Made by a program: the position numbers and the translations under genes
NCBI RefSeq assembly: GCF_002165575.1
Contig: NZ_MXQF01000019.1
Location: 29,265 to 93,264, forward strand
Direction: 5' to 3'
DNA: 64,000 nucleotides
From: Pseudoalteromonas sp. A601
Lineage (GTDB): Bacteria > Pseudomonadota > Gammaproteobacteria > Enterobacterales > Alteromonadaceae
Shown: piece by piece, positions 8,248 through 17,471 of the stretch
How the letters are laid out: the number at the start of each line of letters is the position of its first letter
Position numbering within the stretch: the first letter of the stretch is position 1
The notes under the pieces: model-generated
Databases searched by the model: none
Told to the model about the DNA's origin: nothing
The model's input: only the letters and a program-made list of their open reading frames with translations

Positions 8248-8937
8248 ATGACTATTAACCAATGCACACAGCTAACACCTTTACTTACTCATAAATCATA
8301 TTGCTGTAAATTTGAGACTGAGAACTTTTTAGATGATGACTATAATCGCTATCAAATCCCCTTTCCTAAACAATTAGAAACAGCCGTTGCTAAACGTAAA
8401 GCCGAATATTTAGCTGGTAGAGTGTGCGCTAAACGCGTACTGGCGGCCCTTAATATCTATAATTTTGAACTAATAAGCGCAGCAGATCGTGCTCCCATCT
8501 GGCCTAATAAAATAGTGGGCAGCATTACTCATAGCCAAAATACAGCAATGGCAATGGCATCTCACAGTAGTGGTATTGCGGGGATCGGTATCGATATAGA
8601 GCAGTTAATGAGTGCCCAGCAAGAGCAAGAATTACAACAACAAATTTTGCGCCCTGATGAACTTGTTCAGTTTCAACGGTTAGCCAAACAGTTATCACAC
8701 CCATTAACTGTGATTTTTTCTGCCAAAGAAAGTATTTTTAAAGCGTTATACTCTAGTGTTAAACAATTTTTTGGTTTTGAAGCCGCCCAGCTTATTGCTT
8801 TTAATAAACAACAACTGCAATTTAAAATAACCCAAACACTCTCAGAGCAAGTGCCACAAGACACTTGTGTAACCGTGTTTTATCAATGTAACAACGAGCA
8901 AGTCCTCACTGAATGCGAATTTAAAACGCCCTTGTGA
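8248..8937 (+). CDS. 4'-phosphopantetheinyl transferase (EntD/Sfp-type)
   Basis: 229 residues. The family motifs are present: 'GSITHS' (about 90-95), 'GIGIDIE' (about 112-118) with the metal-binding Asp and Glu, and 'FSAKESIFKALY' (about 155-166). It would transfer phosphopantetheine from CoA to carrier proteins. The EntD-like type normally serves peptide or polyketide synthases, or acts as the only such enzyme for a secondary pathway. No carrier protein or synthase gene lies nearby, so its partner is elsewhere. It stands alone, flanked by decayed genes. Confidence 0.9.
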   Translation: MTINQCTQLTPLLTHKSYCCKFETENFLDDDYNRYQIPFPKQLETAVAKRKAEYLAGRVCAKRVLAALNIYNFELISAADRAPIWPNKIVGSITHSQNTAMAMASHSSGIAGIGIDIEQLMSAQQEQELQQQILRPDELVQFQRLAKQLSHPLTVIFSAKESIFKALYSSVKQFFGFEAAQLIAFNKQQLQFKITQTLSEQVPQDTCVTVFYQCNNEQVLTECEFKTPL

Positions 8938-9083
8938 ACTCAGCCATCCTGCTCTTTTTTCTACCTCAACAATTAAATATTAAGTTTTCCTACAAGTAAT
9001 TCGTCATCTGAATAGTTAGTCAATAAGTCTATGACAATATAGGCTGTTAACTCTAGATACCAAATATCTAATCTAAAATAGCT

Positions 9084-9197
9084 TTACGCGCTGCAAACAA
9101 GCGCTATAGTACAAACAAAGGTTTCGAACATTAGCGGTTTCAGGCTAAATGGAGCATCCGTTGTTGGGACATTTTCATTGTTAACTAGATTACTCAT
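9084..9197 (-). pseudogene. MFS transporter N-terminal remnant
   Basis: A 37-residue frame whose 'APFSLKPLMFETFVCT' matches the way many MFS drug/sugar transporters begin, just before the first membrane helix. The reading ends at TAA a few residues into that helix. The rest of a roughly 400-residue transporter is absent. Its ATG overlaps the stop of the 51-residue frame upstream. Family assignment is by recall of the N-terminal pattern. Confidence 0.45.
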
Positions 9198-9345
9198 CCT
9201 CTGCCCTTATGATTGAGGTTACTCCACATTTTTGTGCTGCCCCGCCTTCAGGGCATATCGCTTTAAGGTGGTTATTGTCTATCCTTTCTATGAGGTGCTT
9301 TGCGTGAGACCTCAAGGAGCTTTTACTTTTTACCCACAAATTCAT
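9190..9345 (-). CDS. Small ORF, 51 residues, function unknown
   Basis: Begins with ATG at 9345 ('MNLWVKSKSSLRSHAKHLIE'), contains two cysteines in 'AICPEGGAAQKCG', and ends in the acidic tail 'RAEDE'. Its stop overlaps the start of the MFS remnant, as in coupled genes. There is no strong ribosome site. It may be a real small protein or the leftover of a longer gene. I do not recognise it. Confidence 0.3.
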   Translation of the reverse strand: MNLWVKSKSSLRSHAKHLIERIDNNHLKAICPEGGAAQKCGVTSIIRAEDE

Positions 9346-9478
9346 GCTAAATTCTTGATAAAAGGTTGTATAACCTGCTCCTATTAAAAAGATAAACCTC
9401 CGCTCATCGCAATCTGGTGTATTTTTAATCTTTGTTACTTTATAACAGTATTAATACTGTTTAATACAAGGAATAAAA

Positions 9479-11503
9479 ATGAAATTACTCTCCCCTCTTG
9501 CACTGTTGGCTACGATGAGTTTTTGTGGCGTCGCGGCTCAAGCTGACAATACCTTAAAATTAGAAAATGTATTTGACCTTGAATATGCCAATCAAATTGA
9601 AATGACTAATGACGGTAAAACCGTGTATTTTGTTCGTAACCGTATGGATATTAAAAGCGACCGTAAAGTAAGTAATATTTGGTCGGTAAATAGCAGTTCA
9701 AAACAACTGCAACCGCTTACCTCTGGTGTGCACATGGATTACTCGCCAGTGCTTTCACCCGATGAAACTCGCTTAGCGTTTATATCTACTCGCGACGGTA
9801 GCAGCCAAATTTATGTAAAATGGTTGAATACCGGCGCTGTTGCTAAGATAAGTAATTTAACCCAAAGCCCTGGTAATTTAACTTGGTCACCGAATAGTAA
9901 AAAACTTGTATTTAGTCAGTTTGTCCCTGCTGCCAGCGCAAGCCCAGTGTCTTTACCTGGCAAGCCAAAAGGTGCTAATTGGGCTGAGCCTGCTAAGTAT
10001 ATTGATGATGTTTATTACCGCGCTGATGGTGGTGGTTATACACAAAAGGGCTTTCGCCACCTATTTGAAATTAGTGCCACTGGCGGCAATGCAAATCAGC
10101 TGAGCTCTGGCGACTTTGATCATGGTGGCCCTGTAAGTTTTAGTAAAAACGGTGACAGTTTATACTTTTCTGCCAATCGCCATGCAGATTACTTATTTAA
10201 GCCAACCAACTCTGAAATCTACAAGCTAGATTTACAATCTACTGAGATCACTCAAGTAACCGATAGGCTAGGCCCAGATGGCCAACCTATGGTGTCACCC
10301 AACGGTCGTTATTTGGCGTATACCGGGTATGATGATAAAAAAACCAACTACGAAAATACACAATTATATGTTCGTGATTTAAAAACAGATAAAACACAAA
10401 GCCTTACAGCCGACTTAGACCGTAGTGTTTCACAAATCAAATGGGCTGATGATTCTAAAGGGCTTTACTTTGCTTTTGATAGTGAGGGGCAAGCCACGCT
10501 TGCCTATCAACCACGAAACGGTAAACGTAAAATTCTAACGCAAAACATAGGAAGTGTTGCCTTTGGTCGGCCATATTCGGGTGGTGATTTTGATGTTAGC
10601 GAAGATGGCGAAGTTGCATTTACCTTAGCAAATACTCAGCGTCCTGCCGATGTTGCATTTTTAAAGCGCGGTAAAACTCAGTCATTAACTCAATTAAATG
10701 AAGATGCACTAGCTAACAAAAGCCTAGCCAAGGTTGAAGAAATTTGGGTTAAATCAAGTCATGATGGTTTAGCTGTACAAGGTTGGGTTGCCTATCCACC
10801 AGGTTTTGATAAGTCCAAAAAATACCCACTAGTGCTTGAAATCCATGGTGGACCGGTGGCCAATTACGGTCCTCATTTTAGCCCTGAAATCCAATTGTTT
10901 GCTGCCAAGGGCAATGTAGTGCTTTATATGAACCCTCGCGGGAGTGACTCATATGGAAAGGAGTTTGCACAAACAATTCATCACAATTACCCAAGCAATG
11001 ACTTTGATGATTTAATGACTGGTGTAGATGCATTAATAGCAAAAGGCTTTATTGACGAGTCTAAGTTATTTGTTACCGGTGGCTCTGGCGGTGGCACATT
11101 AACAGCTTGGGTTGTAGGTCATACTGACCGCTTTGCTGCTGCGGTTGTGGCAAAACCAGTTATCAATTGGATCAGTTTTGTACTAACTGCTGATTACTAC
11201 CCATTTTTTGCTGATTACTGGTTCCCTGGCAAACCATGGGATCACATTGAGCATTATATGAAACGTTCTCCAATAAGCTATGTGGGTAACGTAAAAACCC
11301 CGACCATGCTATTAACAGGTGAAGCCGATTACCGTACGCCAATTTCAGAGACTGAACAATACTATCAAGCTTTGAAACTACAAGGTGTCGATACTGCAAT
11401 GGTTCGTATCCCTGGTGCATCACATGGCATAACCAAACGCCCTTCAAACTTAATGACTAAAGTTGCTTATATTCAGTGGTGGTTTGATAAGCATAGTAAA
11501 TAA
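9479..11503 (+). CDS. Secreted S9 family peptidase (prolyl oligopeptidase / acylaminoacyl-peptidase type)
   Basis: 674 residues with a signal peptide (residues 1-22, 'MKLLSPLALLATM...AAQAD'). The N-terminal half is a TolB/WD40-like propeller, with repeats such as 'YSPVLSPDETRLAF' and 'GNLTWSPNSKKLVF'. The C-terminal alpha/beta hydrolase has the catalytic triad Ser536 in 'GGSGGG', Asp617 in 'GEADYRTP' and His649 in 'GASHGI'. Ribosome site AAGGA precedes the ATG. It would cleave short peptides in the periplasm or outside the cell, consistent with a protein-degrading marine heterotroph. It is a single gene followed by a long repeat-rich spacer. Confidence 0.92.
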   Translation: MKLLSPLALLATMSFCGVAAQADNTLKLENVFDLEYANQIEMTNDGKTVYFVRNRMDIKSDRKVSNIWSVNSSSKQLQPLTSGVHMDYSPVLSPDETRLAFISTRDGSSQIYVKWLNTGAVAKISNLTQSPGNLTWSPNSKKLVFSQFVPAASASPVSLPGKPKGANWAEPAKYIDDVYYRADGGGYTQKGFRHLFEISATGGNANQLSSGDFDHGGPVSFSKNGDSLYFSANRHADYLFKPTNSEIYKLDLQSTEITQVTDRLGPDGQPMVSPNGRYLAYTGYDDKKTNYENTQLYVRDLKTDKTQSLTADLDRSVSQIKWADDSKGLYFAFDSEGQATLAYQPRNGKRKILTQNIGSVAFGRPYSGGDFDVSEDGEVAFTLANTQRPADVAFLKRGKTQSLTQLNEDALANKSLAKVEEIWVKSSHDGLAVQGWVAYPPGFDKSKKYPLVLEIHGGPVANYGPHFSPEIQLFAAKGNVVLYMNPRGSDSYGKEFAQTIHHNYPSNDFDDLMTGVDALIAKGFIDESKLFVTGGSGGGTLTAWVVGHTDRFAAAVVAKPVINWISFVLTADYYPFFADYWFPGKPWDHIEHYMKRSPISYVGNVKTPTMLLTGEADYRTPISETEQYYQALKLQGVDTAMVRIPGASHGITKRPSNLMTKVAYIQWWFDKHSK

Positions 11504-11545
11504 CGCTTAAGCTACGAGTTTCGGGCTACAGGCACTCTGCTGATA

Positions 11546-11580
11546 CTCGTAGCTCGTAGCTCGTAGCTCGTAGCTCGTAG
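11546..11580. repeat. Tandem repeat, five copies of CTCGTAG
   Basis: Five perfect 7-bp units in a row. AGCTACGAGT at about 11511-11520 is the inverse of the first unit and its flank, so the region can also form a hairpin just after the S9 peptidase stop. Copy number is likely to vary between strains by slippage. Confidence 0.85.
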
Positions 11581-11589
11581 CCAATATAC

Positions 11590-11606
11590 TGTAAACCCCC
11601 TTTACA
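11590..11606. repeat. Dispersed palindrome TGTAAA-CCCCC-TTTACA, copy 1
   Basis: Perfect 6-bp arms around a CCCCC centre. This copy lies in the intergenic region 90 bases after the S9 peptidase. Related copies are at 21318, 22907, 29488, 32622 and 47061. Confidence 0.8.
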
Positions 11607-11662
11607 AAAGTGAGTGCTTATTCACATTGAGCAATATTTATATCGGACTTAGTAGGTAAGCT

Positions 11663-11797
11663 GAGTTAGTAAAATTTCGGTTTATAGCAATTTCAGCTAG
11701 TTGAGTTAGTAAAAAATCGGTTTGAGTCAGTGTTTATGGCGTTTCAGTTAGTAAAAAAATGGTTTGTAACAACTTTGAGTTAGTAAAAAATCGGTTT
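11663..11797. repeat. Four degenerate copies of GAGTTAGTAAAAAATCGGTTT
   Basis: Copies start at 11663, 11703, 11745 and 11777, each 21-22 bases with 0-3 differences, separated by unlike sequence of 11-21 bases. The spacing (40, 42 and 32 bases) is too irregular, and the copies too few, for a CRISPR array. They could be binding sites for a regulator or a decayed tandem duplication. Confidence 0.7.
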
Positions 11798-11944
11798 ATA
11801 TTTTTGTCTCAATGCTTAAAAGCGCTACTAAATATCACTTTTCGTACCTATAACATCAAATAACAACCCTATTTTACGTGTAAATAGGCTTTCTGCCTTT
11901 AGTTGATAAAACTCTGATCTATAATAATGCTAAAAAGTAGCGGC

Positions 11945-12182
11945 TAGTTAAATACTGATCTGCACTTAACCTGAACTCTGGTTAAGAGATGTACTAATGT
12001 ATTGATATTAAATCACAAATATACTTATTAGTCTCCAGCCGGAGACCTTTAGCGATAACAAGGCGAATTTACGCGTCAATAGCTAGCCTATTGCAAGTAA
12101 ATTCAACGCAGTTAGCGTTGAAAGTAGCCGCTGGAGATAGATTTATTATCCAGAGTTCAGGTTACTTAGTTAAATACTGATC
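11945..12182. repeat. 16-bp direct repeats flanking a foldback element
   Basis: TAGTTAAATACTGATC occurs at 11945-11960 and again, identical, at 12167-12182, just outside the inverted-repeat element at 11967-12164. This is too long for an ordinary target-site duplication. It may instead reflect insertion into, or recombination between, pre-existing repeats. Confidence 0.8.
11967..12164. mobile_element. MITE-like foldback element, 198 bp
   Basis: Perfect 15-bp terminal inverted repeats: TAACCTGAACTCTGG (11967-11981) and its complement (12150-12164). Inside are nested inverted segments: TCTCCAGC with GCTGGAGA, GCGAATTTAC with a near-match GTAAATTC..GC, and a central CAATAG-CTAGC-CTATTG hairpin. 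Nearly the whole element can fold on itself. There is no coding capacity. This is typical of a non-autonomous miniature element; the matching transposase is not in the window. Confidence 0.75.
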
Positions 12183-12190
12183 CGGACATA

Positions 12191-12213
12191 TTAAAAAAGG
12201 GCCTTACGGCCCT
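12191..12213 (-). terminator. Rho-independent terminator of aceA
   Basis: On the minus strand AGGGCC-GTAA-GGCCCT is followed directly by a run of T (TTTTTTAA). It lies about 40 bases after the isocitrate lyase stop. Confidence 0.85.
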
Positions 12214-12254
12214 GGTAACATTGTTGATAGGAATCTAATCGCTGCTACATCATA

Positions 12255-13856
12255 TTAAAATTGATTCATGGTGTTTGCTTCACCACCGGCTTTAAGAGCG
12301 TTCTCACCAGAGAAGTATTCTTTGTGCGTATCACCAATATTTGACCCTGCTAGATCTTGGTGCTTAACCGAGGCCTGCTCGCGACGAATTTCTTGACGTT
12401 GAACGTCTCGTACATAAGCCAGCATGCCTAAATCACCAAAGTAACCCTCAGATAAGATATCCGTGCTTAATGCAGCTGTATGGTACGTTGGTAATGTAAT
12501 TAAGTGATGGAAAATACCCGCTTCTCTTGCGCCATCTCGTTGGAAATTCTGCACCAGAAGATCAGCTGCTTTAGCAAGTTCAGTACCATCCATTTCAGGT
12601 GCCATTAGAGCTTTATTATCGTCAAGGCTCGGGTACGCTGATAGGTCACGTCCTGCTTCTTGCCATTCTTGATACACTTGCTCACGGAACTTCAGTGTCC
12701 AGTTAAATGAAGGTGAGTTGTTATAAACCAACTTAGCGTCTGGTACTTGCTCTTTAACACGATTTACCAGCTCTGCAATTTGTTTAACATGTGGTTTTTC
12801 AGTTTCTATCCATAGCAAGTCAGCGCCCGACTGCAAGCTGGTAATACAATCGAGTACTACACGGTCTTTCTCAGTGCCTTCACGGAATTGGTAAAGACCA
12901 TTTTCTAAACGAGTTGGTTTACATAATTGGCCGTTCAGCTTCATAGCTGTGTCGCCTTCATTTAAGTCCTCTACACCATTGATAGGCGTAGTTTCTAAAA
13001 ATGCATTGTACTGACTTGCCAAATCACCAGGCGTTTGTGATACAGGCACTTTTTGTGTCAAGCTCGCGCCTAGGGAGTCTGTACGCGCTACAATAATCCC
13101 GTTATCAATGCCCAACTCTAAAAACGCGTAACGCACCGCATTTATTTTTGCTAAGAAATCTTCATGCGGCACAGTCACCTTACCTGCTTGGTGACCACAC
13201 TGCTTAGCATCAGATACCTGGTTTTCGATTTGAATAGCACAAGCACCCGCTTCAATCATCTTTTTAGCCAGTAAATATGTTGCTTCTTCATTACCAAAAC
13301 CAGCATCTATATCTGCGATGATCGGCACCACATGACTTTCAAAATTATCTATTTTATCAAGTACCGCTTGTACATCACCGCCAGTTGCTTTAGCTGCATC
13401 TAAGTCTTTAAATAAATGGTCAAGTTCACGGGCATCGGCTTGTTTTAAGAAAGTATAAATTTCTTCAATTAAGGCTGGTACTGAGGTTTTTTCGTGCATA
13501 CTTTGGTCAGGTAATGGGCCGAACTCAGAGCGAAGTGCTGCCACCATCCAACCACTTAAATAAACATAACTGCGCTTTGTAGTTTTTTGATGACGCTTAA
13601 TAGCCATCATCATTTGTTGTGCAGTAAAACCATGCCAACAACCAAGTGATTGAGTGTATTGGCTCGTATCTGCATCATAAGCGGCCATGTCTTCACGCAT
13701 TGTGTCGGCAGTAAACTGGGCAATATCTAACCCTGTACGAAAGCGATTTTGCAAACGCATACGGCTTGCATATTCAGGATTAATTGCTTGCCACGTTTTA
13801 CCTTGAGTTTGGCAAAGTGTTGCTAATGTGTCTGTGTGATGTTGATAAGTACTCAT
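12255..13856 (-). CDS. aceA: Isocitrate lyase (long form)
   Basis: 533 residues, the length of the long ICL subtype found in Pseudomonas and Alteromonadales rather than the ~430-residue enterobacterial form. 'ADIDAGFGN' (181-189) binds metal and substrate. The active-site signature reads KQCGH (218-222) instead of the usual KKCGH; its catalytic Cys is kept. The enzyme splits isocitrate into glyoxylate and succinate in the glyoxylate shunt. It faces malate synthase G across a 240-base divergent promoter region, and an AAGGA ribosome site precedes the ATG. The pair indicates growth on acetate or fatty acids. Confidence 0.95.
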   Translation of the reverse strand: MSTYQHHTDTLATLCQTQGKTWQAINPEYASRMRLQNRFRTGLDIAQFTADTMREDMAAYDADTSQYTQSLGCWHGFTAQQMMMAIKRHQKTTKRSYVYLSGWMVAALRSEFGPLPDQSMHEKTSVPALIEEIYTFLKQADARELDHLFKDLDAAKATGGDVQAVLDKIDNFESHVVPIIADIDAGFGNEEATYLLAKKMIEAGACAIQIENQVSDAKQCGHQAGKVTVPHEDFLAKINAVRYAFLELGIDNGIIVARTDSLGASLTQKVPVSQTPGDLASQYNAFLETTPINGVEDLNEGDTAMKLNGQLCKPTRLENGLYQFREGTEKDRVVLDCITSLQSGADLLWIETEKPHVKQIAELVNRVKEQVPDAKLVYNNSPSFNWTLKFREQVYQEWQEAGRDLSAYPSLDDNKALMAPEMDGTELAKAADLLVQNFQRDGAREAGIFHHLITLPTYHTAALSTDILSEGYFGDLGMLAYVRDVQRQEIRREQASVKHQDLAGSNIGDTHKEYFSGENALKAGGEANTMNQF

Positions 13857-14096
13857 AATAAAAAATCCTTTGAACGGTTAAAGCAAATATTTATTTTGTT
13901 GTGAGAGAGACTATGGGGCTTATGCTCCGTAGCGCTTAATTCAACATTAGGCGGATTTTTATGATTTAGTAAATTTATAGTTGTTATGCTGGGTATATAT
14001 TTTATGAATGAGTAAAAGGCATCCATCTTTGTTTTTTTACGTTATGGTTAACACATAAGAATTTTATGCACCGTGACCGTTTAAAGGATAGCAACT
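13857..14096. promoter_or_regulatory. Divergent promoter region of aceA and glcB
   Basis: This 240-base spacer drives both glyoxylate-shunt genes in opposite directions, so shared control is likely. It is AT-rich in the middle. I see no clear operator that I can name. Confidence 0.55.
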
Positions 14097-16283
14097 ATGA
14101 CAACTTCTTCTCACAGCTTATTTGGCTTAACTGTCGATGCGCAGTTAGCCAACTTTATTAATCAACAGCTTCTACCTGACACAGGTGTTAGTGAACAGCA
14201 ATTCTGGCAAGGCTTTGCAAAAATCGTTGAGGATTTAACGCCAACTAACCAAGCGCTGTTGGCCAAACGTGATGTATTACAGCAAAAAATTGATGATTAT
14301 CATCAAACTCAAACGCAGTGGAATGCTCAGCAATATCAGGAATTTCTCATAGATATTGGTTACTTAGTGTCGCCGCCAGATGATTTTACAATTGAAACCC
14401 AAAACGTTGAGCCCGAAATTGCCCAATCTGCAGGCCCGCAACTCGTTGTGCCTGTAAGTAATGCACGCTTTGCTCTTAATGCAGCAAACGCACGCTGGGG
14501 CTCGCTTTATGATGCCTTGTATGGCACCGATGTATTATCACAAGAAGATGGCGCAGAGAAAGGAGCAGTGTACAACCCTGTTCGTGGCTTTAAAGTAATG
14601 GCTTTCGCAAGGCAGTTTTTAGATAAATCGCTGCCGCTTGTAAGTGGCTCGCATATCGAAAGCACCAATTACTCAATAGTTAATGGTCAATTACTTATAA
14701 CGCTAAGAGACAGCTCACAAACCTGCCTAAAACAGCCTGAGCAACTTGTTGGTTTTACTGGAGAAGCACAAAATCCTACCGCTATTTTACTAAAAAATAA
14801 TGGATTACATATCGAACTGCAAATAGATCATCAACACCCTATTGGTAAGGCTGATAAAGCGGGATTAAAAGACGTCGTACTTGAAGCCGCATTGACCACC
14901 ATTATGGACTGCGAAGATTCCGTTGCTGCTGTAGACGCTGAAGATAAAGTGCTGGTTTACCAAAATTGGTTAGGCCTGATGAAAGGCAATCTAGTAGAGT
15001 CTTTTGAGAAAGACGGCAAGCTTGTTGAGCGTGCGCTTAACCCTGATAGGTGCTTTACAACTGTCAGTGGAGAGCAGCTAACCTTAAAAGGCCGTAGTAT
15101 GATGTTTGTGCGTAACGTGGGTCATTTGATGACAAACCCAGCAATGCAAGATAGCAATGGCCAGGACGTTTATGAAGGTATAATGGATGCGATGATCACC
15201 GCAACGGCAGCATTACATGATTTAAATGGTAAAAGTGCAATCAAAAATTCATCTGCGGCGAGTATCAATATCGTTAAACCCAAAATGCATGGTCCTGAAG
15301 AAGTTACTTTTACAAATACATTATTTACACGTGTTGAAGAAGTATTAAATCTACCTAAAAACACCATAAAAATGGGGATTATGGATGAAGAGCGCCGTAC
15401 CTCAGTAAACTTAAAAGCATGTATTGAAGCAGCTAAAGAGCGCGTAGTATTTATTAATACAGGCTTTTTAGACCGTACTGGTGATGAAATACATACATCA
15501 ATGCAAGCTGGCGTTGTACTGCCTAAAGCTGCAATCAAACAACAGCCTTGGATCAGTGCCTATGAAGATAGAAACGTAGATATTGGGTTACAAACGGGGT
15601 TAAGTGGCCGCGCACAAATAGGTAAAGGTATGTGGCCGATGCCAGACAAAATGGCATTAATGATGGAACAAAAAATCGCACATCCACAATCAGGTGCAAA
15701 TACTGCTTGGGTGCCCTCCCCTACCGCTGCAACCTTACATGCTATGCATTATCATGATATTGATGTGTTTGCCTGCCAAAAGGCTATTGCAGAAAGAATG
15801 CAGGCAAGTTTAAGTGATTTACTTACACCGCCATTAATGGCAAATCCTAGCACACTAACTAAAGAAGACATTCAAGCAGAGCTTGATAATAATGCACAAG
15901 GGATTCTAGGCTACGTTGTTCGCTGGATAGACCAAGGTATTGGGTGTTCAAAAGTGCCTGATATTAACCACATAGGTCTGATGGAAGACCGGGCAACACT
16001 ACGGATATCGAGCCAACATATGGCCAACTGGTTACATCACGGAGTATGTACACAAGCCCAAATTGAAAATACAATGGCAAAAATGGCCAAGGTGGTTGAT
16101 GGTCAAAATGCCCACGATCCGGCTTATAAAAACATGGCCGATTCCCCGCAGAGCTTAGCAAATAGTGTTGCATATCAAGCAGCATTGGCACTCGTATTAG
16201 AAGGGACTACACAACCAAGTGGCTACACAGAGCCACTACTTCACGCGTTTCGTATTAAATATAAAAGCGAGTTAGCGAGTTAG
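14097..16283 (+). CDS. glcB: Malate synthase G
   Basis: 728 residues, the normal length for isoform G. The characteristic '[18 protein letters not shown]' segment (about 266-283), '[10 protein letters not shown]' and '[10 protein letters not shown]' are present. The enzyme condenses glyoxylate with acetyl-CoA to malate, completing the shunt with the divergent aceA product. AAAGGA lies before the ATG. The gene's last codons and its TAG stop lie inside an 8-bp tandem repeat, so the final residues (ELAS) come from repeat sequence. A strong terminator follows. Confidence 0.95.
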   Translation: MTTSSHSLFGLTVDAQLANFINQQLLPDTGVSEQQFWQGFAKIVEDLTPTNQALLAKRDVLQQKIDDYHQTQTQWNAQQYQEFLIDIGYLVSPPDDFTIETQNVEPEIAQSAGPQLVVPVSNARFALNAANARWGSLYDALYGTDVLSQEDGAEKGAVYNPVRGFKVMAFARQFLDKSLPLVSGSHIESTNYSIVNGQLLITLRDSSQTCLKQPEQLVGFTGEAQNPTAILLKNNGLHIELQIDHQHPIGKADKAGLKDVVLEAALTTIMDCEDSVAAVDAEDKVLVYQNWLGLMKGNLVESFEKDGKLVERALNPDRCFTTVSGEQLTLKGRSMMFVRNVGHLMTNPAMQDSNGQDVYEGIMDAMITATAALHDLNGKSAIKNSSAASINIVKPKMHGPEEVTFTNTLFTRVEEVLNLPKNTIKMGIMDEERRTSVNLKACIEAAKERVVFINTGFLDRTGDEIHTSMQAGVVLPKAAIKQQPWISAYEDRNVDIGLQTGLSGRAQIGKGMWPMPDKMALMMEQKIAHPQSGANTAWVPSPTAATLHAMHYHDIDVFACQKAIAERMQASLSDLLTPPLMANPSTLTKEDIQAELDNNAQGILGYVVRWIDQGIGCSKVPDINHIGLMEDRATLRISSQHMANWLHHGVCTQAQIENTMAKMAKVVDGQNAHDPAYKNMADSPQSLANSVAYQAALALVLEGTTQPSGYTEPLLHAFRIKYKSELAS

Positions 16284-16302
16284 CGAGTTAGCGAGTTAGC
16301 GA
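16267..16302. repeat. Tandem repeat GCGAGTTA, four and a half copies, across the glcB stop
   Basis: Four perfect 8-bp units (16267-16298) plus GCGA. The TAG stop of glcB (16281-16283) is formed by the repeat itself. Because 8 is not a multiple of 3, loss or gain of units before the stop would shift the frame, but each nearby frame also meets repeat-derived stops, so only the last few residues would change. Confidence 0.85.
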
Positions 16303-16324
16303 TAATAAAGATTGTTTGTGTCAT

Positions 16325-16350
16325 AGCCAGCCTTAGGGCTGGCTTTTTTA
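16325..16350 (+). terminator. Rho-independent terminator of glcB
   Basis: AGCCAGCC-TTAG-GGCTGGCT followed by a run of six T on the plus strand, about 40 bases after the glcB stop. Confidence 0.9.
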
Positions 16351-16435
16351 TTACCTATTCATAACTACAATGAATGGTTAACATTCAGCAACCAAAAAAG
16401 TGCATTAAAAATAATGCGCTTTCAGTGATGTATTC

Positions 16436-16529
16436 ACCACCGAGAATACAGAGTTCATAGAGAAGAAATTAATGACTTTTTACTTAAGCTTTCTCTGTGT
16501 AGCGCGCAGCGCCTCCTGCCCTCGGTGGT
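16436..16529. repeat. Small inverted-repeat element, 94 bp
   Basis: ACCACCGAG (16436-16444) at the left pairs with CTCGGTGGT (16521-16529) at the right, and inner segments such as ACAGAG..GAGAAG and CTTTCTCTGTG are partly complementary. It lies between glcB and yebC, with no coding potential. It looks like an intergenic repeat element of the MITE or REP type. Confidence 0.6.
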
Positions 16530-16585
16530 AAAATAGACTTGTTGGATAAATAGCTACAGCTCATTGTCGCGAGGTAAACTCGCTG

Positions 16586-17317
16586 CTACCCTACACTAAC
16601 AACCGTTGCGTTGTGATAAACGTTTTGTACATCATCGCAGTCTTCTAGCATATTGATAAACTTATCAAAATTAGCGATATCATCTTCATCAGTTATATCT
16701 ACATGTACTTGCGGTACAAAGGTAATTTCATCAACTTCAAAATTAATGCCTTCAAAAGCTTCTTCTAGTGCCGTTTTAGCTTTGTAATACTCTGTATGCG
16801 GTGCAAAAACAGATACTTTTCCATCTTCAACCTCTACATCGGTTACATCCACGTCAGCCATCATCAGCGCTTCAAGTACCACTTCGTCATCATCACCACT
16901 AAAACCAAGAACAGCTAGGTGATCAAACATATGAGCTACACAACCTGGAGTACCAATTTTTGAATCAGTTTTAGTAAACGGTAAGCGGACATCTTTGATA
17001 GTACGATTTGGGTTATCTGTTAAACAGTCAACAATAACCATACAGTTACCAGGGCCATAACCTTCATAACGAGCCGGTGAATAGTCTTCCCCTGCGCCAC
17101 CGGCGGCTTTTTTAATCGCGTTGTCAATAACGTGGGCTGGAACTTGATCGCGTTTAGCGCGCTCAATAATGCGCTTTAGAGCTTGGTTAACCTCTGGGTC
17201 GGGTTCACCATTTTTAGCAACAACGTAAATTTCTTTACCGTATTTAGAATTAACTTTTGTTTTCGCATTGGCAGTTTTTGCCATAGAACTTTTGCGGACT
17301 TCAAATGCTCTGCCCAT
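16586..17317 (-). CDS. YebC/PmpR family protein (YeeN type)
   Basis: 243 residues. It starts '[19 protein letters not shown]' with GAGG seven bases upstream, and contains the family core '[19 protein letters not shown]' and '[13 protein letters not shown]'. Family members are DNA-binding regulators, and more recent work also links YebC to translation of proline runs. The N-terminal region with '[10 protein letters not shown]' is closer to the YeeN branch than to classic YebC next to ruvC; no ruv genes are nearby. Single gene. Confidence 0.9.
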   Translation of the reverse strand: MGRAFEVRKSSMAKTANAKTKVNSKYGKEIYVVAKNGEPDPEVNQALKRIIERAKRDQVPAHVIDNAIKKAAGGAGEDYSPARYEGYGPGNCMVIVDCLTDNPNRTIKDVRLPFTKTDSKIGTPGCVAHMFDHLAVLGFSGDDDEVVLEALMMADVDVTDVEVEDGKVSVFAPHTEYYKAKTALEEAFEGINFEVDEITFVPQVHVDITDEDDIANFDKFINMLEDCDDVQNVYHNATVVSVG

Positions 17318-17471
17318 CTTGTGCCTCTATTGTAAAATCGGTATAGGTGATATTTTACCAATTCCAACACAGTTGAGCTAGTAGCTAGCTTAGAATAATA
17401 AAACGACTGTAAATAAGATAAGGATTAGTGGAAAACAAAAAAACAACCAATTTAACATAATATAATTATAT

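Larger units (their letters stand above)
8938..9478. other. Intergenic region with remnants of two overlapping minus-strand frames
   Basis: The region between the phosphopantetheinyl transferase and the S9 peptidase holds two short minus-strand frames (9190-9345 and 9084-9197) that overlap, like an old operon fragment. The last 80 bases before the peptidase gene are AT-rich and presumably carry its promoter. Confidence 0.5.
11504..12254. other. Long non-coding spacer rich in repeats
   Basis: No frame in this 750-base spacer looks like a gene. In order it contains a 7-bp tandem repeat, one copy of the TGTAAA-N5-TTTACA palindrome, a degenerate 40-bp-period repeat, a 198-bp foldback element between 16-bp direct repeats, and the aceA terminator. 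Each has its own entry. Confidence 0.75.

Noticed and set aside
11663..11797. Possible CRISPR array
   Set aside because: Only four degenerate copies of a 21-base unit, spacers of unequal and too short length (11-21 bases), no cas genes nearby.
15170..15538. 122-residue antisense frame inside glcB
   Set aside because: It lies wholly opposite a certain gene, has a shadow-like composition and no ribosome site; other antisense frames such as 28887-29345 and 48382-48780 were dropped for the same reason.
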